In this document: positions 1 to 5,120 of the stretch, one piece after another | Position numbering within the stretch: the stretch's first letter is position 1 | How the letters are laid out: each line of letters begins with the position of its first letter | Assembly: GCA_041497995.1 (NCBI GenBank) | Contig: JBGQHM010000456.1 | Location: 1-5,120, forward strand | DNA length: 5,120 bases | Direction: 5' to 3' | Origin: DATKMS01 sp041497995 | GTDB taxonomy: Bacteria; Desulfobacterota; Binatia; HRBIN30 | The notes under the pieces: generated by a model | Databases searched by the model: none | What the model was told of the DNA's origin: nothing | The model's input: the letters and a program-made list of their open reading frames with translations, nothing else | Made by a program: the position numbers and the translations under genes

Positions 1-201
1 AGCAACATCGACCGCATCCAACAGGACGACATCAACGGCCTGTTCTCACTGTATCCAAGCACCGGCCCGCCGCAGGACAGCAGCAACAGCGGCAATAACA
101 GTTGCCACATTGCGGAACGTGACGCGCCCATGAACGCTTGGATCCTGGTGCTGCCCACGGTGCTCGCGCTGCTGCGGCTGTGGCGGCGCACCGCCTCATA
201 A
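1..201 (+). CDS. C-terminal fragment of a probable matrixin-like metalloprotease with a sorting/anchor tail (5' end outside window)
   Basis: The first reading frame is open from the window edge to a TAA at 199-201, giving the last 66 residues. Residues 5-19 (RIQQDDINGLFSLYP) resemble the end of the catalytic domain of M10A/matrixin-type zinc proteases, where a 'DDI-G-LY' helix closes the fold. The zinc-binding HExxH region lies outside the window, so the family call is tentative. A Ser/Asn/Gly-rich linker follows (about residues 20-34), then a lone Cys35, a hydrophobic segment (about 46-58) and an Arg-containing end (R59, R62, R63). This three-part tail is typical of C-terminal protein-sorting signals of the MYXO-CTERM, JDVT-CTERM or GlyGly-CTERM kind, but it does not match one exactly. 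The mature protein is probably exported and surface- or envelope-anchored. Its stop overlaps the end of the convergent SDR gene. Confidence 0.6.
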   Translation, partial: SNIDRIQQDDINGLFSLYPSTGPPQDSSNSGNNSCHIAERDAPMNAWILVLPTVLALLRLWRRTAS

Positions 202-987
202 GTCGGGCATCCCCATCAGGTTAACGCTCTTGGTGGCCATCGAACCGCCATCGACGACGTAGCACGCCCCGGTGATGAACGAGGCCTCGTCGGACGCGAG
301 GAACAGGACAACGTTCGCAATCTCCTCGGGCCGACCCAAGCGGCCCACTGGATGCGCCCGCCTCATGCGTTCTTCGACGCCGTCGACGGCATGAATGAAT
401 GCAAGCGTAGGCGGCGTGAGGACGCCGCCCGGCGAGATGCAATTGGCGCGGATGTTGTGGCGCGCATACTCGACCGCGATAGATCGTGTCAGACTGATCA
501 CCCCCGCTTTAGCTGCGCCGTACGCCGACAGGCCGTACTCCGCCATCAGACCGGCGTCGGACGACATGTTGACGATCACCCCACCGCCCTGCGCAATCAT
601 CACGGGCAACGCAAACTTGCTGGCCATGAACGGCGCCGTGAGGTTGACGGCGAGCGCGTGGTTCCAGTCATCCACCGACATATCGGCCACCAAGCCGAGC
701 GTCCCGCTCGTGGCATTGTTGTGCAGCACGTCGAGACGGCCGAAGGTGTTCAGCGCGTAATGGATCATAGCCTCGGCGTCGCCGGGGTGGGCGACGTCCG
801 CACGCCACGCCGATGCGGCGCCGCCACGCGTACGGATGGCATCGACGACGCGGGTCGCGGCCGACTCGTTGATGTCGACAGCGACGACACGCGCCCCCTC
901 CTCGGCGAAGCGGGTCGCCGTTGCCTCCCCAATCCCCGAGCCCGCGCCGGTGACCAGCGCGACCTTACCTGCAAAGCGTTGCGTCAT
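196..987 (-). CDS. Classical short-chain dehydrogenase/reductase (SDR), probably NAD-dependent
   Basis: This 263-residue protein has the normal length of a single-domain classical SDR, a cytoplasmic Rossmann-fold oxidoreductase that interconverts alcohols and ketones. The cofactor-binding TGAGSGIG is at residues 13-20. Asp38 ends the second strand (VVAVDI), which usually selects NAD(H) over NADP(H). D64-V65 contacts the adenine ring, and NNA is at 90-92. The catalytic tetrad is complete: N115, S143, Y156 and K160 (YGAAK). The PG motif at 186-187 and a C-terminal FITGACYVVDGG are intact. One oddity is Thr at position 93, where NNAG is usual. The ATG at 985-987 is supported by a GGAGG 8 bases upstream. 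The gene is transcribed divergently from the SDR at 1064 and shares its DWNH-LA-NLT-P stretch. The exact substrate is not determinable; family-level confidence is high. Confidence 0.95.
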   Translation of the reverse strand: MTQRFAGKVALVTGAGSGIGEATATRFAEEGARVVAVDINESAATRVVDAIRTRGGAASAWRADVAHPGDAEAMIHYALNTFGRLDVLHNNATSGTLGLVADMSVDDWNHALAVNLTAPFMASKFALPVMIAQGGGVIVNMSSDAGLMAEYGLSAYGAAKAGVISLTRSIAVEYARHNIRANCISPGGVLTPPTLAFIHAVDGVEERMRRAHPVGRLGRPEEIANVVLFLASDEASFITGACYVVDGGSMATKSVNLMGMPDL

Positions 988-995
988 CGGCGTAT

Positions 996-1000
996 CCTCC
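996..1000 (-). promoter_or_regulatory. Shine-Dalgarno site of the leftward SDR
   Basis: On the - strand this reads GGAGG, 8 bases before the ATG at 985-987. It is the strongest ribosome-binding site in the window and fixes the start of the leftward SDR. Confidence 0.75.
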
Positions 1001-1007
1001 GCGCCGC

Positions 1008-1036
1008 CCGATACCTCTGCCCTCAGCCATTGACAA
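1008..1036 (-). promoter_or_regulatory. Candidate sigma70-type promoter for the leftward SDR
   Basis: On the - strand TTGTCA (1031-1036, five of six matches to TTGACA) is followed by a 17-base spacer and TATCGG (1008-1013, three of six matches to TATAAT). Transcription would start near 1001, just upstream of the GGAGG at 996-1000, leaving a very short leader. The position and the -35 box are good and the -10 box is weak. The same bases belong to a REP-like sequence, so the match may be fortuitous. Confidence 0.3.
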
Positions 1037-1046
1037 GCTCAGCGGG
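1022..1046. repeat. Possible degenerate REP-type repeat
   Basis: The sequence around TTGACAAGCTCAGCGGG closely resembles the dispersed intergenic repeat CCCTTCGACAAGCTCAGGG that I recall from many GC-rich bacterial genomes. The CTCAGC word also occurs twice (1022-1027 and 1038-1043). There is no second copy in this window and no full palindrome, so this is only a resemblance to remembered repeats. Confidence 0.25.
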
Positions 1047-1063
1047 AGATGCGGATTTGGGGC

Positions 1064-1855
1064 ATGCCGAGCGGGCGGTTTGACGGGCAGGTCACACTGA
1101 TCACCGGCGCAGGCACGGGGATCGGGCGTGTACTCGCCCTGGCGTACGCGCGCGAAGGGGCGAAGGTCGCCATCGGGGCGCGGCGCATCGAGTTGATCGA
1201 AGAGACAGCGCACGCCGTGCGCGCCGCAGGCGCCGATTGCGTGGCAGCGCGCGCCGACGTCACGCACGAACGCGATTGCATCGATCTGGTGAGCCGCACG
1301 CTCGATCACTTCGGCCGCATCGATGTCCTCATTAACAACGCCGGCGTGCCCGGCACCGATATGAACGTGGCGGAGATGACGCTCGACAACTGGAACCACA
1401 CGCTGGCCGCCAACCTCACCGGCCCGATGCTGCTCAGCCGCGAGGTCTTGCAGCGCGCCATGATCCCGGCGCAGCGCGGCAACATCCAGTTCCTGGCGTC
1501 GACCGCTGCCAAGCGTGTACGACCACGCAAGGCGCACTACGCCGTTGCCAAGATGGGACTCATCCCGCTGACGCAGACGCTCGCACTCGAGGTCAGTGAG
1601 CACGGCGTACGCGTCAACTGCCTGGTGATCGGTTTGGTCGAGGGCGAATTGGTCGAGCGCTGGGTCACACGCCTGGCAACCACGACCGGCCGCTCGGAAG
1701 AGCAGGTCCGCACCCATCTGGTGGCCGACATCCCGCTCAAGCGTGCGGTGACGCCGGCAGAGGTCGCGGACGTCTCGCTGTTCCTCGCCTCCGATGCCGC
1801 CGCCGCAATCACCGGACAGAACATCAACGTCGCCAACGGCTACGAGATGCGTTGA
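1064..1855 (+). CDS. Classical short-chain dehydrogenase/reductase (SDR), probably NADP-dependent
   Basis: This is a second cytoplasmic classical SDR. From the ATG at 1064 it is 263 residues. An in-frame ATG at 1049 would add five residues (MRIWG), but GGGAG abuts that codon with no usable spacing. The 1064 start has a weak GCGGA 8 bases upstream and aligns better with the N-terminus of the divergent SDR. TGAGTGIG is at 14-21 and NNAG at 91-94. The tetrad is N117, S146, Y159 and K163 (YAVAK). The second strand ends in A39-R40-R41 with no acidic residue, the pattern of NADP(H)-preferring members. The usual PG motif after RVNC is changed to IG (NCLVIGLVEGE), so the conserved Pro is missing. The gene probably begins an operon with the SnoaL-like and Hsp70-like genes. 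The substrate is unknown. Confidence 0.93.
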   Translation: MPSGRFDGQVTLITGAGTGIGRVLALAYAREGAKVAIGARRIELIEETAHAVRAAGADCVAARADVTHERDCIDLVSRTLDHFGRIDVLINNAGVPGTDMNVAEMTLDNWNHTLAANLTGPMLLSREVLQRAMIPAQRGNIQFLASTAAKRVRPRKAHYAVAKMGLIPLTQTLALEVSEHGVRVNCLVIGLVEGELVERWVTRLATTTGRSEEQVRTHLVADIPLKRAVTPAEVADVSLFLASDAAAAITGQNINVANGYEMR

Positions 1856-1876
1856 CGGCAACAGCTGGGCTCAGAA

Positions 1877-1882
1877 GAGGAG
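1877..1882 (+). promoter_or_regulatory. Shine-Dalgarno site of the SnoaL-like gene
   Basis: GAGGAG lies 4 bases before the ATG at 1887, and the overlapping AAGAGG (1875-1880) lies 6 bases before it. This selects 1887 over the open frame's upstream ATG at 1794, which is inside the preceding SDR. Confidence 0.65.
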
Positions 1883-1886
1883 TCTG

Positions 1887-2363
1887 ATGGAAGACCTCGG
1901 GCAGAAGCTCGAAGATCTCACCCGACGCGTGCAAGCGCTCGAAGACGAGCTGGCAATCCACCGCGTCATCGTGCGCTACGGCCTTGCCGTCGATATCGGC
2001 GACGCCGACGGTGCAGCGGCAACCTTCACGGAAGACACGATCTATGACGTCGACGTCGGCCTGATGCGCGGGCGCGACGGCGTTCGCCAGATGGTCCGCA
2101 GCGAGCGGCATCAGAACATGGTCGGCCGTTGCGCGCACCAGATCGGACCTGCCGTCGTCGAGATCCACGGCGATCGCGCGAAGGCCACCGGCTACTCGCG
2201 CGTCTATCTGCACACAGACCGTGGCATCCAGGTCTATCGCGTCAGCCTCAACCATTGGGAGCTGGAGCGCCGCGAGGGGCAGTGGTTGATCGCGCACCGG
2301 ACGACGCGGCTGCTCGGGCATGCCGAAGCGCGGCGCGTCTTCGAAACGGCCCTAAGTCACTGA
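1887..2363 (+). CDS. SnoaL/NTF2-like domain protein
   Basis: This is a 158-residue protein. A charged amphipathic helix (about residues 2-24, with heptad-like Leu/Val spacing at L8, L11, V15, L18, L22) precedes an NTF2-like alpha+beta cone. That cone is typical of the SnoaL_4 group, which includes scytalone-dehydratase-like and ketosteroid-isomerase-like enzymes. Typical signs are RYGLAVDIGDADGAAATFTED (about 30-50, with Y31 and D36), the RG-D--R segment (61-67), H84 in CAHQIGP as a candidate catalytic His, a GDRAKATGYSRVYLH strand (95-109) and a final W-I-HR-TR strand. Members act as dehydratases, isomerases or cyclases, or simply bind ligand. The gene lies 31 bases after an SDR, a common pairing in steroid, terpenoid or aromatic catabolism. 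The reaction is inferred only to the family level. Confidence 0.85.
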   Translation: MEDLGQKLEDLTRRVQALEDELAIHRVIVRYGLAVDIGDADGAAATFTEDTIYDVDVGLMRGRDGVRQMVRSERHQNMVGRCAHQIGPAVVEIHGDRAKATGYSRVYLHTDRGIQVYRVSLNHWELERREGQWLIAHRTTRLLGHAEARRVFETALSH

Positions 2364-2373
2364 GCCGACCCGC

Positions 2374-3666
2374 GTGCGCACAGCAATCGGTCTCGATTTC
2401 GGCACCACGAACAGCGCCGTGGCCGTTGCCCGCAGCGACGGGTCCGCCGCGCTCGCCACGTTCGCAGACGGGGCGCAGCGCACCAGCACGTTCCGATCGA
2501 TTCTCTATTTCAACCCGGAGACGGTGCGACCGGGAAGTCGGCCGGAGGGCATCGCCGGCCCCGAAGCCATCCGGAGCTATCTCGCTGCGGGAGGACGTGG
2601 CCGGCTGATCCAGTCGATGAAGTCGCACCTCGCGAGCCGGCTGTTCACCGAAACCAATCTGTTCGGCTTCTCCTACACGCTCGAAGATTTGATCGCGATC
2701 ATTCTGCGCGGCCTGCGGGCGGGCGCCGAAGCGCAGTTCGGCGCACTCGACGCGCACGTCGTCGTCGGCCGGCCGGCGCACTACTCCGGAGCGGCAAGCG
2801 ACGAAGACGATGAGTTCGCCGTCGCCCGCTTGCGCGCCGCACTGCAGCAGGCCGGCTTCGAGCACGTGTCATTCGAGCTCGAGCCGGTCGCGGCGGCGTA
2901 CCAATACGAGCAGCAGCTCGATCATGACGAGTTGGTATTGATCGGCGACTTCGGTGGCGGCACCAGCGACTTCTCGCTCATCCGTCTGGGCCCGTCGGCG
3001 CGGCACCGTAACCAGCGGCGCGACGACATCCTCGGCGTCGACGGCGTCGCGATCGCCGGCGATGCCTTCGATAGCACCATCGTGCGGCATGCGGTGGCTC
3101 CGAGCCTCGGACTCGGGTCGACGTATCGGACGGCGTTCGATCAGGTGCTACCCGTCCCCCCGTGGCTCTACGATCGGCTCGAACGGTGGGAGCATCTATC
3201 GTTCCTCAAGACGAAGCAGACGATGGAGACGCTGCAGCGCTTGCGCTTTGGCGCTGCGGACCGGAAGAAGATCGACGCGCTGATCCACCTCGTCAACGAC
3301 GACCTCGGTTACTATCTCTACCGTGCCGTCGAGCGTACCAAGTTCGAGCTCTCCGACCTCCCCACGACCACATTCCATTTCGAGGACCCACCGGTAACGA
3401 TCAAACGGCACGTGCTGCGCCGCGAGTTCGAAACCTGGATGGGTCCGAAGCTCGACGCCCTCGCTGCGTGCATTGATCGTCTGCTGACGCGCTGTAGCGT
3501 GATGCCCGCTGACGTCGACAGCGTGTTTCTCACAGGCGGGTCGTCGTTCGTCCCTGCGGTGCGGGGCTTGTTCGAAGAGAAATTCGGCGCCGCACGGCTG
3601 CGTGGCGGCGAAGAGCTAACGACCGTCGCCCGCGGCCTGGCGCTACGGGCTTTGGGTGAGTCGTAG
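2374..3666 (+). CDS. Short Hsp70-family ATPase, YegD-like
   Basis: This 430-residue protein is made almost entirely of an actin/Hsp70 ATPase fold. Phosphate-1 is GLDFGTTNSAVAV (6-18). K83 in SMKSHL matches the catalytic Lys of DnaK. GRPAHY (132-137) corresponds to DnaK VPAYF, followed by EPVAAAYQYE (170-179) and phosphate-2 DFGGGTSDF (192-200). IAGDAFDSTI (227-236) matches DnaK LGG-DFD. E320 and K323 in ERTKFELS are the adenosine-contact pair, and LTGGSSFVPAVR (386-397) is the adenosine motif. All nucleotide-site motifs are present. The protein ends where DnaK (about 640 residues) would begin its peptide-binding domain, as in YegD (about 450 residues), so classical chaperone cycling is doubtful. 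The start is GTG. There is no Shine-Dalgarno in the 10-base gap after the SnoaL stop, so translation may depend on coupling. The region 240-315 is divergent from DnaK. Confidence 0.9.
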   Translation: MRTAIGLDFGTTNSAVAVARSDGSAALATFADGAQRTSTFRSILYFNPETVRPGSRPEGIAGPEAIRSYLAAGGRGRLIQSMKSHLASRLFTETNLFGFSYTLEDLIAIILRGLRAGAEAQFGALDAHVVVGRPAHYSGAASDEDDEFAVARLRAALQQAGFEHVSFELEPVAAAYQYEQQLDHDELVLIGDFGGGTSDFSLIRLGPSARHRNQRRDDILGVDGVAIAGDAFDSTIVRHAVAPSLGLGSTYRTAFDQVLPVPPWLYDRLERWEHLSFLKTKQTMETLQRLRFGAADRKKIDALIHLVNDDLGYYLYRAVERTKFELSDLPTTTFHFEDPPVTIKRHVLRREFETWMGPKLDALAACIDRLLTRCSVMPADVDSVFLTGGSSFVPAVRGLFEEKFGAARLRGGEELTTVARGLALRALGES

Positions 3667-3685
3667 CGCGCCGCGCACATCTTTT
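3666..3685 (+). terminator. Weak candidate terminator between convergent genes
   Basis: GCGC (3666-3669), loop GCC and GCGC (3673-3676) can form a four-pair all-GC stem, followed after CACATC-type spacing by TTTT at 3682-3685. The stem is short and the T-run is offset by about five bases. It sits exactly where rightward transcription from the Hsp70-like gene should end, in a 17-base convergent gap. Confidence 0.2.
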
Positions 3686-4520
3686 AGTCGAGCTCGAACA
3701 CCGCGCCTTCTGTGCCGGGCGTGATGGTGAGCTCGGGCGCGGTCGCCCGTGCCGTCGCGACCATGCGATCCAGGTCGTCGTCGGTGTGTGCGGGATCGTG
3801 GTGGAACGGCACCAGCTGCTTTACGCGCGCCAGCGCGGCGAACCGCAGTGTATCGTCGACCGAGCTGTGGCCCCAGCCAACGTGCTGCGGGTATTCGTCG
3901 CTCTTGTATTGGGCATCGTGGATGAGCAGGTCCACATTGGCTGCCAGCGCATACCCTGATGTCCAATCACCGCTCAGCGGAAACTTCGAAACACCCAGTG
4001 CCGGCTCGTGATCGGGGAAGTACGCCAGTGCACCCCGCGCTGTGCTGATGCGGTAGGCCACGGTCGGCCCCGGATGGCAGATGAGCGCTGATGCGACGCG
4101 AAACTCCCCGATGGTCACTACGCCACACGGCACTTCGTGCAGCGTCAGCCGGCACGGCAGATCGCGCAGGTGCACCGGGAAGAGTGGCGGCGATAGGTAG
4201 CGCATCAGCCGCGTCCGCAAATCTGCGGTGGTGCTAGCCGGACCCCAGATGTGTACTTCGAGCTCGGGATTCTGGAGTGGAGCAAAGAAGCCCAACCCCT
4301 GGATGTGATCCATGTGCAAATGCGTGAGCAGCAGATCGAGTCGCCGCAGGTTCTCGGGTAGCGCCTTCCCCAGACGTCGGATGCCTGTGCCGGCGTCGAG
4401 CACCAAAACCGTACCGTCACGTCCGCGGACTTCGACGCAGGACGTATTGCCGCCGTAGCGCGCCGTCTCCGCACCAGGAGCGGCCAGGGAGCCGCGCGTA
4501 CCCCACAGCGTCACCGTCAT
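3684..4520 (-). CDS. MBL-fold metallohydrolase (PhnP / cyclic-phosphodiesterase-like group)
   Basis: This is a 278-residue metallo-beta-lactamase-fold protein with no signal peptide, so it is probably cytoplasmic. The N-terminus (TLWGTRGSLAAPG, then RYGGNTSCVEV) is typical of the phosphodiesterase-like branch that contains PhnP and RNase Z relatives. The metal site is complete: H67, H69, D71 and H72 (THLHMDH), H149 (CHPG), D170 (YFPDHE) and a His in PFHHDP (240-241). HDAQY (201-205) and GWGHSS (215-220), with H218, are further conserved active-site elements. It probably hydrolyses a phosphodiester, perhaps a cyclic nucleotide or cyclic sugar phosphate, using two Zn or Mn ions; the substrate is inferred by family only. 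The ATG overlaps the stop of the upstream PAS gene as ATGA, so the two are translationally coupled. The stop is TAA at 3684-3686. Confidence 0.9.
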   Translation of the reverse strand: MTVTLWGTRGSLAAPGAETARYGGNTSCVEVRGRDGTVLVLDAGTGIRRLGKALPENLRRLDLLLTHLHMDHIQGLGFFAPLQNPELEVHIWGPASTTADLRTRLMRYLSPPLFPVHLRDLPCRLTLHEVPCGVVTIGEFRVASALICHPGPTVAYRISTARGALAYFPDHEPALGVSKFPLSGDWTSGYALAANVDLLIHDAQYKSDEYPQHVGWGHSSVDDTLRFAALARVKQLVPFHHDPAHTDDDLDRMVATARATAPELTITPGTEGAVFELD

Positions 4521-4912
4521 GGCTTGGATGCTTCCCAGGAAAGTGACACCGCGCCGAGGTGCCGTTCGCCCTGCCCGAGCAGCGGGAAGGCCACGACCTC
4601 GATGTAGCGCGGCACGTTGTCAAATCCTCGGATCCAGAAGCGGCTCGTGGCAACGCGGCGATCGTGCAGCGCGATCCACAACGGCAACGCCTCCGGCGCC
4701 AGCGACTCGCCCTTCTCGTCCGTCGGAGTCCAGGCCGTCGCCCACGCCGTTGCGGCCATCTCGCCTGTCTCGTCGAACCGGTGCCCGAGGATGCGCTCCG
4801 CAGGCTCATTGTAGAAGACCAGGTTCCCGTCGGCGTTGACAATGAACACCGCCATCGCGAGGTAGCTCGCTAGCTGGCGGATCAGGATCAGTTCGATTTC
4901 CTTCTGCGACAT
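4517..4912 (-). CDS. Single-domain PAS protein
   Basis: This is a 131-residue protein. After a hydrophobic amphipathic helix (about 4-20), VFIVNADGNLVFYNEPAERI (22-41) is a textbook PAS start: strand, turn, strand, then the N-x-x-A helix. The middle (44-90) is variable. FWIRGF...RYIEVVAFPL (about 91-112) and GAVSLSWE give the last beta-strands of the PAS sheet. No histidine kinase, GGDEF, HTH or other output domain is present, and the protein stops soon after the fold. It is therefore likely a free sensor or ligand-binding subunit acting through a partner. No Cys-based FMN signature or haem-binding His is evident. The start ATG (4910-4912) has AGGGG 9 bases upstream. Its stop overlaps the MBL start, pointing to joint production. 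Confidence 0.85.
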   Translation of the reverse strand: MSQKEIELILIRQLASYLAMAVFIVNADGNLVFYNEPAERILGHRFDETGEMAATAWATAWTPTDEKGESLAPEALPLWIALHDRRVATSRFWIRGFDNVPRYIEVVAFPLLGQGERHLGAVSLSWEASKP

Positions 4913-4921
4913 CGCGGCAAG

Positions 4922-4926
4922 CCCCT
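4922..4926 (-). promoter_or_regulatory. Shine-Dalgarno site of the PAS gene
   Basis: On the - strand this reads AGGGG, 9 bases before the ATG at 4910-4912. A longer purine-rich GGAGGG (4931-4936) lies 18 bases upstream, too far to serve this start. Confidence 0.45.
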
Positions 4927-5013
4927 GCCCCCCTCCGAAGCTCGGTGTTGCACGGCGCGTGTACTCTCAGCGATTCGGCGGGGACCTTACCACAGTCGGG
5001 CCAGGAACCCCAC

Positions 5014-5040
5014 AAAAAAGACAAAGCACTATCTCAGTCT
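5014..5040 (-). terminator. Candidate intrinsic terminator after the right-edge gene
   Basis: On the - strand AGAC (5040-5037) pairs with GTCT (5022-5019). One T-T mismatch follows, then GAG with CTT (one G-U pair), around a six-base loop. The stem runs directly into a T-run (5019-5014). The hairpin begins within the stop codon of the right-edge reading frame, the right place for its terminator. The stem is short and AT-rich in an otherwise GC-rich window, so stability is modest. Confidence 0.35.
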
Positions 5041-5120
5041 AGTTTGCGCGCGAGCGGATGGTCAGATGATGCACGCTGGCGGGATCGGGCTGCGACAGTT
5101 GGAAGACCACGGCCCGTGCG
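5039..5120 (-). CDS. C-terminal fragment of an unidentified protein (5' end outside window)
   Basis: The frame ending in TAG at 5041-5039 is open to the window edge and gives 26 residues: ARAVVFQLSQPDP followed by ASVHHLTIRSRAN. The composition is protein-like, with alternating hydrophobic and polar residues. The frame ends just before a hairpin/T-run and lies on the same strand as the PAS and MBL genes, 126 bases upstream of the PAS start. No family can be named from so short a piece. The other two - strand frames also stop in this stretch, but their translations look less natural. A + strand frame from the ATG near 5067 is open too and cannot be fully excluded. Confidence 0.4.
   Translation of the reverse strand, partial: ARAVVFQLSQPDPASVHHLTIRSRAN

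Noticed and set aside
1030..1058. TTGACA as a rightward promoter -35 box for the second SDR
   Set aside because: The base 17 positions on is GGATTT, a poor -10, and transcription would begin at or after the ATG at 1064.
352..1083. Long + strand open frame (243 codons) opposite the leftward SDR
   Set aside because: It is antisense to a gene with all SDR motifs, its translation is Arg/His-rich without a domain, and such shadows are common at high GC.
965..1861. Long - strand open frame (298 codons) opposite the rightward SDR
   Set aside because: It is a mirror of the real gene's codon pattern, has no recognisable motif, and would overlap the leftward SDR start.
1794..1886. Upstream ATG extension of the SnoaL-like protein by 31 residues
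   Set aside because: The extension lies largely inside the preceding SDR and reads as Pro/Ser/Thr/Arg-rich out-of-frame sequence. The ATG at 1887 has a clear GAGGAG.
1824..2321. - strand open frame opposite the SnoaL-like gene
   Set aside because: It has no domain signature, whereas the + strand product is clearly NTF2-like.
2248..2865. - strand open frame spanning the SnoaL/Hsp70 junction
   Set aside because: It is antisense to two genes with strong motifs, and its own composition is low in hydrophobic core patterns.
3688..3697. Ten-base perfect palindrome TCGAGCTCGA
   Set aside because: It lies within the last codons of the MBL gene and such short palindromes are expected by chance at this base composition.
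3643..3966. - strand frame overlapping the end of the MBL gene
   Set aside because: It is out of frame with the intact MBL protein, is Arg/His-rich, and shows no motif.

Overview
This GC-rich window has tightly packed genes, short intergenic gaps and long antisense shadow ORFs. It looks like chromosomal DNA of a free-living, Gram-negative-type soil or environmental bacterium. A protease-like C-terminus with a Cys-containing, hydrophobic, Arg-capped tail, next to SDR and SnoaL-like genes, suggests a deltaproteobacterial-type lineage (Myxococcota, Desulfobacterota or Binatota-like). That placement is inference from gene style, not from a marker gene. There are no rRNA, tRNA, CRISPR, integrase or transposase genes.

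Layout: (1) Positions 1-201 hold the 3' end of a + strand gene, probably a matrixin-like metalloprotease with a C-terminal membrane/sorting tail. (2) Tail-to-tail with it, and overlapping it by 6 bases, is a - strand short-chain dehydrogenase/reductase (SDR) at 196-987. (3) A gap of about 75 bp (988-1063) separates two divergent SDR genes. It contains a good Shine-Dalgarno site, a candidate promoter for the leftward SDR and a sequence resembling a widespread REP-type repeat. (4) A rightward cluster at 1064-3666 encodes a second SDR, a SnoaL/NTF2-like protein and a short Hsp70-family ATPase of YegD type. Gaps are 31 and 10 bases, so it is probably one operon. (5) Converging on it is a leftward pair: a single-domain PAS protein (4517-4912) whose stop overlaps the start of an MBL-fold metallohydrolase (3684-4520) as ATGA. 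(6) At the right edge is the last 26 codons of another - strand gene, followed by a modest hairpin and T-run.

The two SDRs and the SnoaL-like protein fit a small catabolic or biosynthetic module acting on hydroxy/keto and possibly polycyclic or steroid-like substrates. The substrate cannot be read from the sequence. The SDRs differ at the cofactor-specificity site (Asp versus Ala-Arg-Arg), which suggests NAD(H) use by one and NADP(H) use by the other. The Hsp70-like ATPase at the end of this operon is the least expected member. The PAS-MBL pair looks like a sensor or ligand-binding protein coupled to a hydrolase. I see no clearly new system; the two pairings (YegD-like with SDR/SnoaL, and PAS with MBL) are the points most worth following up.
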